A stretch of DNA of 64,000 bases from Heliopora coerulea (lineage: Eukaryota; Cnidaria; Anthozoa; Scleralcyonacea; Helioporidae). Below the pieces are notes generated by a model. That model saw nothing but the letters and a program-made list of their open reading frames with translations. It was not told the origin of the DNA and searched no databases. Numbering within the stretch: the stretch's first letter is position 1; the number at the start of each line of letters is the position of its first letter. Made by a program: the position numbers and the translations under genes. Positions 12,140-22,841 of this stretch are shown here, piece after piece. The stretch covers positions 1,011,001-1,075,000 of the forward strand of contig JASJOG010000079.1 of assembly GCA_030142905.1 (NCBI GenBank), given 5' to 3'.

Positions 12140-13345
12140 CGATAACATGGGACAGTACCATACTAGAAATAAGTGTACAAAACAAACCCTCGCCCACCCT
12201 TCCAATGTATTTCTTGAGAATCCGAGTAACGTTGATAATTTTTCAAAATTGTCAAAAAGACAAATCGTCCTTACTATAACTGGAAGAAGGGAAAGCAGTA
12301 AAAGAAAAACAACATTCGGTCACATATATATTAACAACCCAAACTGGACATTATTTTATATTTAAACTGCTTGTCATCATATTTACCTTTAAAATTTCGA
12401 TTATGATTTATTAAAACAAAACGTTTGATGAGAATAACCTTTGACGATTTAACAAATGATAAAAGATTCATTCTGAAAATTTTACTGCTAATTAATGGAT
12501 GTTCGTATCAAGTTGTTGCGCTCTCATCATTGCATATTTTTTTGATATTTTTTTTTACTTAAAAAATCGATAAATTCTCCATCTGGAGGGCACAAGACTT
12601 CGGTGACGAAGATGAAACAAGTTACGAAATTGATCAAATAAACAAAGAAAACGTGAAAGAGTTTTTATTGCTGACCAAAAATCGGAAAATACAGAATATA
12701 CAACAAAATACGACAAGCAAACCTTGTGCGAGTTTTTCAGAAAGAAGAACGAATAGGAGGAAGCAAAAGACGTATTTTTGTTCCAATGTAAAACTTTGGT
12801 AAGAGAGAAAAATGGCACAGCGGACAAACCTTCAACTCTTACATATTTTGAACAAGGCGTTCAGCGACACCTCAATACAAAGGGTTCAACGGTGAATTTA
12901 CAGAAAGAAGACGGCCTTAAATTTTTAAAATTTCTTTAGAGGATTCAATATTTTCACAAAAGCATTGCTGGTCGAACATGGCAAACGACTAATCGTCCAC
13001 AAGCCACCCGAGAAGTTTGAAACACTGAAGTGGACAATATTTTCGCTGAAAGATAGTATGATCTACAAAGATTAGTAGCTTTTCAGTGAATTTTCTGGTG
13101 GCTGTTTGCCTTGCATTCTTGTTTCCAAGCCAGAAATATATCTCGGTGCCTCTAGTGGGACGACATTTCATAGGGAAAACGATCCTGAAAAAGGTAATGT
13201 AATCCTTGTGTGGAAAGCGGAGAAAGAATCAGAAGACTGTCAGCCCAGGAAAAGTCTTCGGGACGCGGAGTGTTTTATCGCATTTCTTGAACAATTGACC
13301 ATAAACGCAATCCGGATAAGTACTACAAAATATTCAAAAGCCATC
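12140..13345 (-). repeat. Unknown ABC repeat, copy 1 (C-A-B)
   Basis: On the minus strand this region runs through three blocks that recur at 50.3-51.7 and 55.2-55.7 kb. Block C (13345-12540) matches 50880-51680; diagnostic stretches are TTTGTATTTTCCGATTTTTG-like sequence, TCATCTTCGTCACCGAAG and ATCAATTTTTTAAGTAAAAA. Block A (about 12500-12363) contains AAAGGTTATTCTCA. Block B (12362-12140) contains TATAGTAAGGACGAT and TATTTCTAGT. The order C-A-B agrees with the A-B-C-A-B order at 50.3-55.7 kb if the leading A-B is missing here. No conserved protein is encoded; frames in block C differ strongly between copies on both strands. Confidence 0.7.
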
Positions 13346-13806
13346 GTTCTACAGAGATTAATGAACCAGAATCTGCATTCTACTCTGCCATTAAACAGCA
13401 GCAAAATCTAGGTGATAGTATTTGAACCAAAACCTCTCCCTTAGGGAAGAATGAAGTCGGGAAGCCACTGTTGAAAGCTGTTCAAAACTATTCCGTTCGC
13501 AAAACTTGCATTTCAAAGCTACTCGATTCAGACCTACCTGTGATTGTGTAACTCAGCTAAGTGATTACCAGAACGTGAAAAGTCTCAATTCATACAAATC
13601 ACCATCAATTCAACTTCAGCGAAGAGTGACGTTTACATTCAGTTGCTTAACAGATGTCCTGGCAACAAGCGAGTTCCCGTAACGTTTTTTGTTCATATTC
13701 ATCAAAAAGAACCAAGTCAAAGCGTTGCTACAGAAAATGAACAGTTGGCCAACTCATTTACCAATGAGATGAGTTTCAGAACTGTCCTTTTAAGTCATCA
13801 ATTGTC
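13346..13806. other. Spacer between repeats
   Basis: No coding sequence or repeat partner recognised. Confidence 0.4.
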
Positions 13807-14033
13807 CAGTAAGTAAGATTTCAGAATCATCCTCAGGGTATTATGAAATGATAACTTCACAATTAACCTACACTACTGAAGTCAACTGAAAAGTGTTGAC
13901 TCGAGTGGGATTTGAACTCGCACCTTCGGGATACTGGTCCGCCGCTCTACCTGTTGAGCTATCGATAGCTCAACAGGTAGAGCGGCGGACCTCGGTAGTG
14001 TAGGTTAATTGTGAAGTTATCAGTAAGTAAGAT
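13807..14033 (-). mobile_element. tRNA-derived SINE with self-inverted 5' end and target duplication
   Basis: The insertion is flanked by the 13-base direct repeat CAGTAAGTAAGAT at 13807-13819 and 14021-14033, a typical SINE/LINE target-site duplication. Read on the minus strand, a complete SINE (box A GCTCAACAGGTAGAGCGGCG, box B GTGCGAGTTCAAATCCC, tail with CTGAGGATGATTCTGAA) is preceded by an inverted copy of its own head and tail segments. Heads meet at a perfect 56-base palindrome (13936-13991). This resembles twin priming or a template switch onto a second SINE RNA during insertion. Confidence 0.85.
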
Positions 14034-14308
14034 GTTCTGCAAAAGTGAAACCCGCCGCGCCCACCAAGAAAGCCATCTCGTTTGCCGGTCTTAAATCATT
14101 TACTGGCTTCAGTGTTCAAATGATGTAAACAACTTGCAAGAGATCCAGACAAGGGAAAAAAGAACGAGTCCAAATCGACTTGCTCCAATATGGACCTAAG
14201 TAATCTAAGTAATGTTTGATTAACAACATACCAGCCCCGAGCTTGCATACGGCATCCTTGAGTAACCGGAATCCGTGCATAGATAAATATATATATATAT
14301 ATATATAT

Positions 14309-15297
14309 ATAATCACAAAACAAGATTTGGTAACTTCATTAGAACTTTTATTCACTACAGATCTGTTTCGTATGACATGTCCGAAGCTTGTCACACTCGT
14401 CAGGTGAATGTTGTGTTTGGCGTTTAAACTAGAGATCTGTGGTTAGTTTGTGACGTCAAGATGTTTGTGTGTAGTATTTGGTTCGTATTACAGGTAGAGA
14501 CAGTGACAATTACCTGTTGCAAAGTAAATGTTTCTTGCGGTGCCTGCAAGTAGATGTAAGTTCATTTCTTTTGTTGAGGGAACTCAGTTCCGGATGGCAG
14601 ATGATGAGAAATTTTTCGTAGATACATAAGTTGCAGCGTTTAGTCCTGTTTGAATAGGGATGACATTTCTTCATAATTTTCCATTCTATTGAATAGCGCG
14701 CGTTCGATTCCTTCAGTGACCAAACATGTTTGCTAAGCTCTGCGGCGTTTTTGGATTTTTCATTTCGAAATGAGCTGGTGTGGTTCCGATATCGTGTTTT
14801 AAACGTTCCTTCTGTTAAACCGACGTAGGTCTCTTTCGTGTTGTTGTCCTCATTCGCTACGGTGGCCTGGTAAACAATCCCTTTGGTTTGGCATTTTCCT
14901 TTTAGTGGGCCATTATTTTTTATGCGGCAGTTGCATTTGTTTTCCGGGGGCGTGTGATCAGCAGTTTCTTTGGTTTTGTTTAGCACTGATTTGTTGTGTA
15001 AGGAAATGTTGTTGGCTACATTGGGCATGCAACTATAACTAAGCTTTAGTGTGTTTCTATTGCAAATTTTGTGCAAAGGATGGCCTTTTGGGAAGCACTT
15101 GTCGATAGCTTTCAGAAACTTACGACCGATGTTGGTTGCGACATTGGCACTGTATCGCGGATTAAACCAAATGAAGTTTCTTTTCCTTGATCGTTTTTCT
15201 TGAATAGGCTGGGAGCCGAAATGAAGTTGGTAGTCGCATCCGCTTCTTTTAGAAGGCGAAGTATTGGAGGCGGATGGTTGCTGTCTCTGTGGACGTA
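14309..15297 (-). pseudogene. Penelope-like element 3' part: linker plus GIY-YIG endonuclease
   Basis: The minus strand is open from the junction near 15297 to a TAA at about 14510. It encodes the region between RT and endonuclease (FIWFNPRYSANVATNIGRKF, then KLSYSCMPNVANNI), a Cys cluster (CNC, then GPLKGKC) and a GIY-YIG domain with GIVYQATV and TYVGLTEGTFKTRYRNH, ending with KRCNLCIYEKFLI. In Penelope-like elements this C-terminal endonuclease nicks DNA for target-primed reverse transcription. The RT is missing: the copy is cut at 15297, where an inverted second copy of the same 3' end begins. The 3' untranslated part (14309-14509) holds a hammerhead ribozyme. The apparent GTG start at 15316 lies across the junction and is not a real start. 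Confidence 0.85.
14350..14409 (-). ncRNA. Type I hammerhead ribozyme in Penelope-like element, minus copy
   Basis: The 60-base minus-strand sequence is identical to the one at 15812-15871 and folds the same way: stem I ATTCAC/GTGAAT, core CTGACGA, an 8 bp stem II with an 11-nt loop, GAAA, a 2 bp stem III with a GATC loop, then TA before the predicted cleavage site. Confidence 0.85.
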
Positions 15298-15912
15298 ATA
15301 AAAAATAATTTCCCACTAAAAGGAAAATGCCAAACCAAAGGGATTGTTTACCAGGCCACCGTAGCGAATGAGGACAACAACACGAAAGAGACCTACGTCG
15401 GTTTAACAGAAGGAACGTTTAAAACACGATATCGGAACCACACCAGCTCATTTCGAAATGAAAAATCCAAAAACGCCGCAGAGCTTAGCAAACATGTTTG
15501 GTCACTGAAGGAATCGAACGCGCGCTATTCAATAGAATGGAAAATTATGAAGAAATGTCATCCCTATTCAAACAGGACTAAACGCTGCAACTTATGTATC
15601 TACGAAAAATTTCTCATCATCTGCCATCCGGAACTGAGTTCCCTCAACAAAAGAAATGAACTTACATCTACTTGCAGGCACCGCAAGAAACATTTACTTT
15701 GCAACAGGTAATTGTCACTGTCTCTACCTGTAATACGAACCAAATACTACACACAAACATCTTGACGTCACAAACTAACCACAGATCTCTAGTTTAAACG
15801 CCAAACACAACATTCACCTGACGAGTGTGACAAGCTTCGGACATGTCATACGAAACAGATCTGTAGTGAATAAAAGTTCTAATGAAGTTACCAAATCTTG
15901 TGTTGTGATTAT
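15298..15912 (+). pseudogene. Penelope-like element GIY-YIG fragment, inverted second copy
   Basis: This is an inverted, shorter copy of the element at 14309-15297. It starts in the Cys cluster segment (PLKGKCQTKGIVYQATV), is open through the whole GIY-YIG domain to a TAA at about 15709, and includes the 3' untranslated part to the shared end GTGATTAT. The encoded domain is the same, residue for residue, as in the minus copy, so the two copies arose together or very recently. The two copies share a short upstream stretch (ATAAAAAATAAT) at the join, which suggests a microhomology-based switch. Penelope-like elements often insert as tandem or inverted partial dimers. Confidence 0.85.
15812..15871 (+). 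ncRNA. Type I hammerhead ribozyme in Penelope-like element, plus copy
   Basis: All core positions are present. Stem I pairs 15812-15817 (ATTCAC) with 15866-15871 (GTGAAT), 6 of 6. The core CTGACGA is 15818-15824. Stem II pairs 15825-15832 (GTGTGACA) with 15844-15851 (TGTCATAC), 8 pairs with one G-U, around an 11-nt loop. GAAA is 15852-15855. Stem III is C15856-G15863 and A15857-T15862 with loop GATC. T15864-A15865 precede the predicted cut before G15866. The stem III region ACAGATCTGT is self-complementary, as expected for hammerheads that work as dimers. Hammerheads of this kind are known in Penelope-like pseudo-LTRs. Confidence 0.87.
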
Positions 15913-15979
15913 TCCGCTCTACCTCGGTATAGAGCACTCTGCACCCATATTATTTTGCTATTGATTCTTGTTATCAACA

Positions 15980-15983
15980 CATA

Positions 15984-16049
<66 letters not shown>

Positions 16050-16100
16050 CCTATATATCTATATCTATATATTATACATATATATATATATATATGATCG
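15980..16100. repeat. (CTAT)n and (TA)n microsatellite
   Basis: About 17 near-perfect CTAT units followed by TA-rich repeats. The open frame across it (repeating YLSI) is a by-product of the repeat. Confidence 0.95.
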
Positions 16101-16157
16101 TGTAAGAGCGTGAAACTCAGTACTGACAGCAAAAAACCGCAATTTTTGTCTATTTTA

Positions 16158-16192
<35 letters not shown>

Positions 16193-16315
16193 CATATATA
16201 TATTATACATATATTATATATGTTATACATATATATTATATATCTATTATAGATATATAATATATATATATTATAGATATGTATTATATATATTATATAT
16301 ATTTATATATATTTA

Positions 16316-16356
<41 letters not shown>
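16158..16356. repeat. TA-rich low-complexity tract
   Basis: Mixed TATA, TATTA and TATAGA units lie between the two Penelope-like insertions. Confidence 0.9.
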
Positions 16357-16358
<2 letters not shown>

Positions 16359-16359
16359 T

Positions 16360-17981
16360 AAACAGGAATTATCTAAACGGTATATCTAAACAGGAATTTA
16401 GGTACTTCTATGGTTTTAAAAATGCTACTTGCTTTGGCAAAATGTATTTATTACCCAAGATACACAAGAGATTGCATGATGTCCAGGGACGACCTGTATT
16501 CTTTAACTGTGGTACTCCCACCAAAAAAGTGTCAGAGTTTTTGGATTACCATGTTAAGATACTAGCGACTTTCTTCAAAAATTACGTAATCTCGGGGGAG
16601 TACCTGATAATGTTATCTTGGCGTCGGCAGATGTGGTTGCACTATATCCCAGCATTCCACATGAAAATGGTTTAAAATATTTGTTTGAAAGATTAGAAGA
16701 GACAGAGGTTAAACAGATATCATCTGAAGATTTGGTACAAATGATCAGATTTGTTCTCAAAAATAATTTTTTTGAGTTTGATACTAAGGTTAAACAACAA
16801 ATTTCTGGAACGGGCATTGTTACTAAATTTGCACCGCCGTACGCCTGTATTTTTATGGATAGGGTTTAGACAGATTTTAGAGAAAGAGCGAGTAAAGCCT
16901 TGGCTCTAGCTTCGTTATATAGATGATATATTTTTTATTTGGACTGGAAGTGAGGAAAAGCTTGCTGAATTTCTGGCTCGGTTGGACATCTTTCACCCTA
17001 ACCTTAAATTTACATGGGAGTCTTCGAGGTCATCTGTGAATTTTTGGGATGTGGTAGCTGGAATTAAAGGCGAAAACTTTGTGACTGATATTTATTATAA
17101 ACCGACTGACTGTCACCAGTTCTGCATTACGAATCGTCACATTCTATTCATATTAAAAAGTCAATTGTTTACAATCAGGACCTTTGAATCAAGTGTATTT
17201 GTTCGAATTATGATTTATTTATTGGTCATCTTGAGAAATTACGTGAATGGTTCTTATGCGGGGTCACCCGACAGAAATGGTTCACAGCCAGTTGGATAAA
17301 GTGCATAGATCTAATAGGATTGAGAGGTCTAACAGTAGTAAAACTAGTCACTCGGTTCCGTTGGTGGTAATTTTACATCCTCAGTTGGCTAGTTTTGGAG
17401 CGGTTTTACACCAGAAACTTCATTTGCTTTATGCTAATGATGAAGTTAAAAAATGTTTTACTTCGGTGCCTTTTGTGGCGTTTAGAACGGCCAGAAACCT
17501 TGCTAATTTTTTGGTCAGAGCTAAGGTTTATCCCATGGAGAGAGGAAAAGGTTCATGAAAACATGGTAAGAAAAGATGTGCCACATGCTTGAATATTAGC
17601 CTAACCGACTCTTTTATACGATCGGTGGATGGCAAGGTTTTGAAAATAAATCATCAATTGAATTGTGATGATAAATGTGTTATTTATCTTTTGACCTGTC
17701 GAGCGTGTGGTATACAATATGTGGGTCAGACCACTGGCAAGTTCCGTTATCGGTGGAACAATTATAAAGCTTGTTACCGTTGAGCTTGTAGGGGAGCAGA
17801 AGTGCCACAAAAGCATTTGTATGAGCACTTTATGGGAGAAAACTATCAGGGTTTAGAAAAAGACGTTGAAATTATGTTAATAGATAAGACTGACCCATCT
17901 GATCCTACGAAACGCGAAGATTTCTGGATCCATTCATTAGGAACTACGGCTCCCAAGGGACTTGTTATGGCGTTGTTTTAA
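16360..17981 (+). pseudogene. Penelope-like retroelement, RT plus GIY-YIG, broken
   Basis: Several frames in the same direction make up the C-terminal two thirds of a Penelope-like ORF. RT signatures in order: NATCFGKMYLLPKIHKRL at about 16420, GRPVFFNCGTP, SADVVALYPSIPHENGL at about 16620, GTGIVTKFAPPYACIFMD at about 16810, and the catalytic RYIDDIFFIWTGSEE at about 16913, then SVNFWDVV and DIYYKPTDCHQF. The endonuclease follows: VIYLLTCRACGIQYVGQTTG with TGKFRYRWNNYK at about 17680-17770, and a tail ending KREDFWIHSLGTT before TAA at 17979-17981. Both YIDD aspartates are intact, but frameshifts near 16600, 16870-16980 and 17150-17590 and in-frame stops (before YIDD, and at 17782) make it dead. 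The lineage differs from the 14.3-15.9 kb element; here the GIY-YIG ends in a Poseidon/Penelope-like style (by pattern). Confidence 0.85.
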
Positions 17982-18130
17982 TGATAATTTCAATTATTTT
18001 TATATTATAGTTGATTAGAATTTGAAATTTATGTAAATTATGTTTTAGTTGTTACATAAGGAAGGTGTCTTAGCTAGAAATTTTATTGTGAACAGGACTT
18101 ATTGTCGAAACGTATTTGTGGTCTTCTGGA

Positions 18131-18167
<37 letters not shown>

Positions 18168-18215
18168 GTATATATATATGTATATATATATATGTATATA
18201 TATATGTATGATGAA
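17982..18215 (+). repeat. Penelope-like 3' UTR with decayed hammerhead-like motif and TA/TG tract
   Basis: Downstream of the GIY-YIG stop, GGACTTATTGTCGAAACGTA at about 18090-18111 keeps a GAC/GTC mini-stem and the GAAACGTA half of a hammerhead-like motif; the CUGANGA half is lost. A (TA)n tract with TATG units follows to about 18210. Confidence 0.5.
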
Positions 18216-18228
18216 AAGTTTGTTCTCA

Positions 18229-18335
18229 AGCTTTTATCTCAGAAAACTTCTGAGCTCCTCAACGGGAATCGAACTCGTGTCTCCCGATTGCCGGTACGGT
18301 TGTTTTACCACTACACTATAGGGTCTTACAAACAT
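18229..18335 (-). mobile_element. tRNA-derived SINE
   Basis: The minus strand has a box A-like TATAGTGTAGTGGTAAAAC and a box B-like GAGTTCGATTCCCG, followed by a tail CTCAGAAGTTTTCTGAGATA and AAGCTTGAGAACAAAC. The tail resembles those of the foldback elements at 43677 and 59422 (CTCAGAAAGTTTTTCTGAGA, then TAGCTTGAGAGC). Confidence 0.65.
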
Positions 18336-18392
18336 CTAAATTTGCAAACATCTAAGCTTACAAACATCTAAACTTAGTAAGATGAAATTTAC

Positions 18393-18393
<1 letters not shown>

Positions 18394-18467
<74 letters not shown>
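18394..18467. repeat. (CA)n(TA)n compound microsatellite
   Basis: About 23 CA units run directly into about 14 TA units. Confidence 0.95.
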
Positions 18468-18469
<2 letters not shown>

Positions 18470-18999
18470 CATACAAACATGGACACTGCAAAAATTTTCC
18501 TCCCTAGTCATCACGCGTGTAAAAGGAGTCCGTGCACATTGAGATTAGTACCCCCGCCCGTTCGGGCCTTCACCCCTCGCACAGCACTTCGCGCAGTGGG
18601 CGAGGGGATAGCACGTTCCGTTGTATTATTCAAGATTATTAGTATGTGTTAGGAAAACGTCGTCGATAATATAAGCAACCACTTTTTAATAAACCTTACC
18701 TGCACTTCTTTGAAATCGGCGTTTATGAAATATTTCAATGTGATCTATCTGCATAAAAGACAAAACAGTGATAAGTGCTTCGCGAGGTTATTATGAAACT
18801 TTAAGTGGAAACAACAGTTTCACACTTTCCTGATACATTTAGTAGGGAATTATTTTACCCCGGCTTACGGCCGATGATTTTACTCGTTAAGGGGACAAGC
18901 CAAACGGGAAAGCATTAAAACATACTCTATTAACCTAAACATTTTCCGGGAGGAAAGGGTCAATGTTATAAAGATATGATTCAGTATTAATATATATAT
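18468..18999. other. Spacer with a GC-rich patch
   Basis: 18550-18610 is notably GC-rich for the window and can fold (CCCTCGC with GCGAGGG flanking a short loop region). 18850-18895 holds the GATTTTACTCGTTAAGGGG block that resembles 5315-5400 on the other strand. No gene recognised. Confidence 0.4.
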
Positions 19000-19002
19000 A
19001 TT

Positions 19003-19062
19003 TCAGGGCACAACCCCTTTTTCAGATCACTGATATCTGAAGCAGGGGTGTGCCCTGAAATA
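19003..19062. repeat. Imperfect inverted repeat
   Basis: TTTCAGGGCACAACCCCT at the left pairs with AGGGGTGTGCCCTGAAA at the right, with a further TCAGAT/ATCTGA pairing inside. Each half read outward has a CTGAA then CCCTGAAATAT arrangement, loosely like the hammerhead-like motifs elsewhere, but the core is incomplete. Confidence 0.6.
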
Positions 19063-19189
19063 TTCTGTCTTTTTTAAAGTTTTTAATAGTCAACACTTTT
19101 TGAACATTTGATGTTTTATGATTACATTGTAGATATGAGAGCCTGTAGATATCTAAGACTATCGATGGACGCTTGTCAAGCCCCAGTCT

Positions 19190-19292
19190 CAAAAAATCGA
19201 TTTTTGAGCCCAAGACCGGAGATCGAACCGGCAACCTTCTGATGACCCGGTGAGACACTGTAACTTTTGAGCAATCGAAGCTCAGGTGCAAG
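19190..19292 (-). mobile_element. tRNA-like SINE fragment
   Basis: The minus strand has box B-like GCCGGTTCGATCTCCGG preceded by a GTGTCTCACCGGGTCATC anticodon-arm-like stretch. The box A region is poor. The downstream tail does not match the other SINEs here. Confidence 0.45.
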
Positions 19293-19319
19293 TTCGATAG
19301 ATGTGCTGCCTAAGGAGCA

Positions 19320-22300
19320 GCCACGACGTGTAAACAATTATATTAAGTCAATACATTTAACAATGATACTATAAGCTCCAGTCATATATGGGCTGTGATC
19401 CATAAATGAACAAGTATGAGTGGTATAATTGTTTTATTCTATAACCAACTACCATATATGTGCCAAAATTTAATCAATTTCATTCATAACAAAACAATAC
19501 AATGCTAAACTTCCCTTAACTAATTAACGCGCTTCCGCCATGGGCAGCGAAAGTGCTTCACCCATGAGCAAATGCAAACATCTCTTGGAAATTTTAACTC
19601 GATTCATTGAGGCAAAAATTACAGCAGGTACAAGTGAAAGTGTGTGACAACGAACAAAGATCGATTTACACTGTACTAGTTCTTCATGGAACGTGAAAGG
19701 CTGTTGTCATACTGATTCATCTTCAATACCATTGAGTCCGCCTCGATGGCACTGAGTTGAAGGAATTGAACCAGCAGGCTTCCCTGTTGAGCACGTAAAA
19801 CAACTTTCCTTTTGCCGTAAATATCAAAGAAAGCCTTGTTGGTTTCGGCTGCCTCTGATTTTCTCTTCCACCCCTGCCCAAGTTAAAATTAAGAGTAAAA
19901 CCACAATGTGAGAAGGAGTAGTGATGGGTCCTCACAGTCGGCTTGGCCTAATTCGCCACCACGAAAAAGCAACTATATTCATTTCTTGTAATTGATTTTT
20001 TGTGAACCAACCCTGCAAATCTTGCCTGTCTTCCTGAGGTCTTTAACGTAAGGCGGGTTCACAAATAATTGAAAAACCGAAGGTATTAGATGAACATCGT
20101 AGGAAAATGTCTATGGCCGCATGAATTGTTTTCATTGTGGTCTGTTTATAGTAAGAACCGTCTGTTTATCTAGCGGTGAATTCAGTTCAGTTTTTGGCAT
20201 ATCGGTTATGTTTAGACCTCCATTCATGTTTGAAGAAGTAAACCAGTCTAAAATACAAAATTATTTTAATATTTGTTTTGATTTTCTTTTCTCAAAAGAA
20301 ATTTTCGCTCCTTGGTTACGTATTCTGAATAGGTCTGCCATTTTTGATTAATTTTTATTGACATACTGAATTCTTTGAGTGTTTCTATTAAATATTTTTA
20401 TCTTATAATGTATTATTCTTTCTGATCGAAACTACTTTTTTTTTAACTAACTTTTTGACTTCTTCATCATTTACTGGAGCATAACTTCCTGCCATAATTT
20501 TTTTTTTTTTTTTACTAGTGATATATGAGCTGATAGTTTGCTAGTAGCAGAACAAAGCAAATTACACGTAACTCATATATGATGGTTGTCCATATAATAA
20601 ATATATTTGTTGCAGATATGAGAGCTTGGAGATATTGTCACCTGTCGAGCACTCTATCGGGGTTATTACACTCGTTCTCGAACTAGCAAGCGGGAATAAA
20701 AATAACTAACGAAAGACATGAGTTCACAAGTAATTCATAAGACGTATCCATTCGAATAAAACTTTCACCATTTCATTCCAACAACCACTAAACAATTTTA
20801 CTCACCAAGAGCAGACATCTCGGAACGGAAAGAGTTCTGACGATCTTTATTAATTCCGTTCATTCCACGTCCAACATTTATAAACAATACAATAAAATGA
20901 ACACTTAAATAATTTTGTTTTGTAGTGGTCAGAGGAGGTATATAATGAAGGACTGATATATTTTATGGTAGTCCTGTCAAGGCCTGTCGATTAGAAGGAA
21001 GTCAAGCCAAATTAATCGAATTGATGCACTGCAGTTGAAGTTCATCACACAGCAGGAGAGCTCATGCGATATATTTTGATGAAGCAAACCGGGAACTTTT
21101 CTCAATACACATATTTGAGCATATAGGTATTTGAAATCACTGAAAATCCGTTTTTGCGAGACGGAATGGAAAATTATAGCCGTCATAATTTTTCCGTCGG
21201 CCATACCCAACAAATTTTACAAAAAGAGTTTAGCAATCGATGGATAAGTACCATTTCGCGCCTCATTATCAATGCGTTTGACTCCGGCAGCTAATGCATT
21301 CGACATCTGCTGTTTGGCGACGAAGGTAGATCCTCATAGAGGTTAAAATGAAAATCATAAATATTTGTTTAAATGCCCTTTATTAAAGAACGGCTCCAAA
21401 GTAATTGGTTTAAAATCATTTTAATTTTACGGTAACTCCAACAGCTATGCGCTATTCTCCTATAGCATTCAGCAAAGCTGACAACTACTGTTTCCATTTT
21501 CCTCGATGAAGCTGATTTGATAAACGCAGGAAAACGTGGCCTCGCTTCATCACAGTGGTAGCAGCCTTGTGTCCATATGGTCTCCCCTTTCACCGCGGTC
21601 GTACTAAACAGTTTACTACGATCACAACAATACGAACGACAATGTCAACATTATGCTTCACTCGGGAGATGGATACTTGGGAAATATGAACCATTACAGA
21701 AACGAATTACTCGTATAGCATGTTCGGGGTTGCTTTGTGATCTCAAGTAGAATTTCATTTGAGAAGATTTGTCTCAACATGGAACCTCGAGTAAATAATT
21801 ACAATAGGCTCGTCATAGCAGACGTTAAACTATTTACTTCCTGTCACGAACAATTGCTGTTCTTATAATTTAACTTATATAGGAGCTGAAAAGAAATAGT
21901 GATGGCTTTGATGCAAAATGCAGCAGAGAAGGAGCCTGGCTATAAATAATGAAATATCAAAGTACTTTGCTAGGCATAGTTTTATTTAGGAACAAATACA
22001 AGTTAGTCTGTATGACTATATTCGTACTGAAACGGTCAGCGTTTCACCTACTTCATATCACACAAGTCCGTAAGCCTAGAGCTTTAGAGACCATGACATA
22101 TAAACTTCGTGCTTATAAGAAAGTGGACAACATGGCAGTCACTAAACGGTATACTGCAGCGAACTGGTAGTTATTGTTTGTGACTGGCTCGCATTCTATC
22201 ATGTTTACCGAAGTTCCTGTACACTAAAAGCGCCGGGGCATGTCATGAACTAGTCCACATAATTGTCTTCACAACTCTCAAGTGTAGAGCCTTACCTTTC

Positions 22301-22838
22301 TCCTTTCCAGATTCATTTGCTCACTTTCGGTCAGACCAAGAAGTTTGAGCCAGATCGGCAACACCAAGATGAACATACCTTGAATCTCATTACCTATTCG
22401 GAGATGACTTCGCAAATGGATTTGCTGAGTGATTGAGGTCATGTTACAAGCAAAGTAATATGTAGACGTCATTCACTCGTGTCCACGTGATTCGTTGGGA
22501 AGTACTCCAAAGTTAAAAATTGCAAAAACTTCTTTTCTGTAAATCCTGTTTTGTTAAATTCATAGCAGTAGAAGCGAAATTCTAGAAAACCGCTTTTAAA
22601 TTATTTATGCCTTGGCTTTAGGCGTGTTTGTCAGAAGCCTAGGAGTGCTTGGTAAAAGGAGAATTGAACTGGAGAAACGTCAACAGACTGATGGCTATTT
22701 TGCATGTAAAACATAATTTCCACTTACGTCAAATTTTTGCATGATTCCATCTATGGAAACTGTCGTAACTGTTGGAAGAACAGAACTCAAGTCTATTTTC
22801 AAGACAGCCGACCACAATACTAGATAGAATTACAATAA
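19320..22838. other. Long spacer, nothing convincing
   Basis: About 3.5 kb of AT-rich sequence with short open frames on both strands (for example 20121-20351, 20977-21213, 21949-22170). None shows a domain, a matching splice site pair, or a repeat partner. Poly-T runs occur near 20440 and 20500. Confidence 0.45.
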
Positions 22839-22841
22839 TTA

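Noticed and set aside
14096..14394. Frames across the (TA)n tract at 14280-14312
   Set aside because: They run through the microsatellite and the non-coding 3' end of the Penelope-like element.
15898..16361. Open frames rich in YLSI and YIYI
   Set aside because: They are translations of (CTAT)n and (TA)n microsatellites, not genes.
18550..18610. Structured RNA gene in the GC-rich patch
   Set aside because: The potential stem is short and no known RNA family pattern or promoter boxes are visible.
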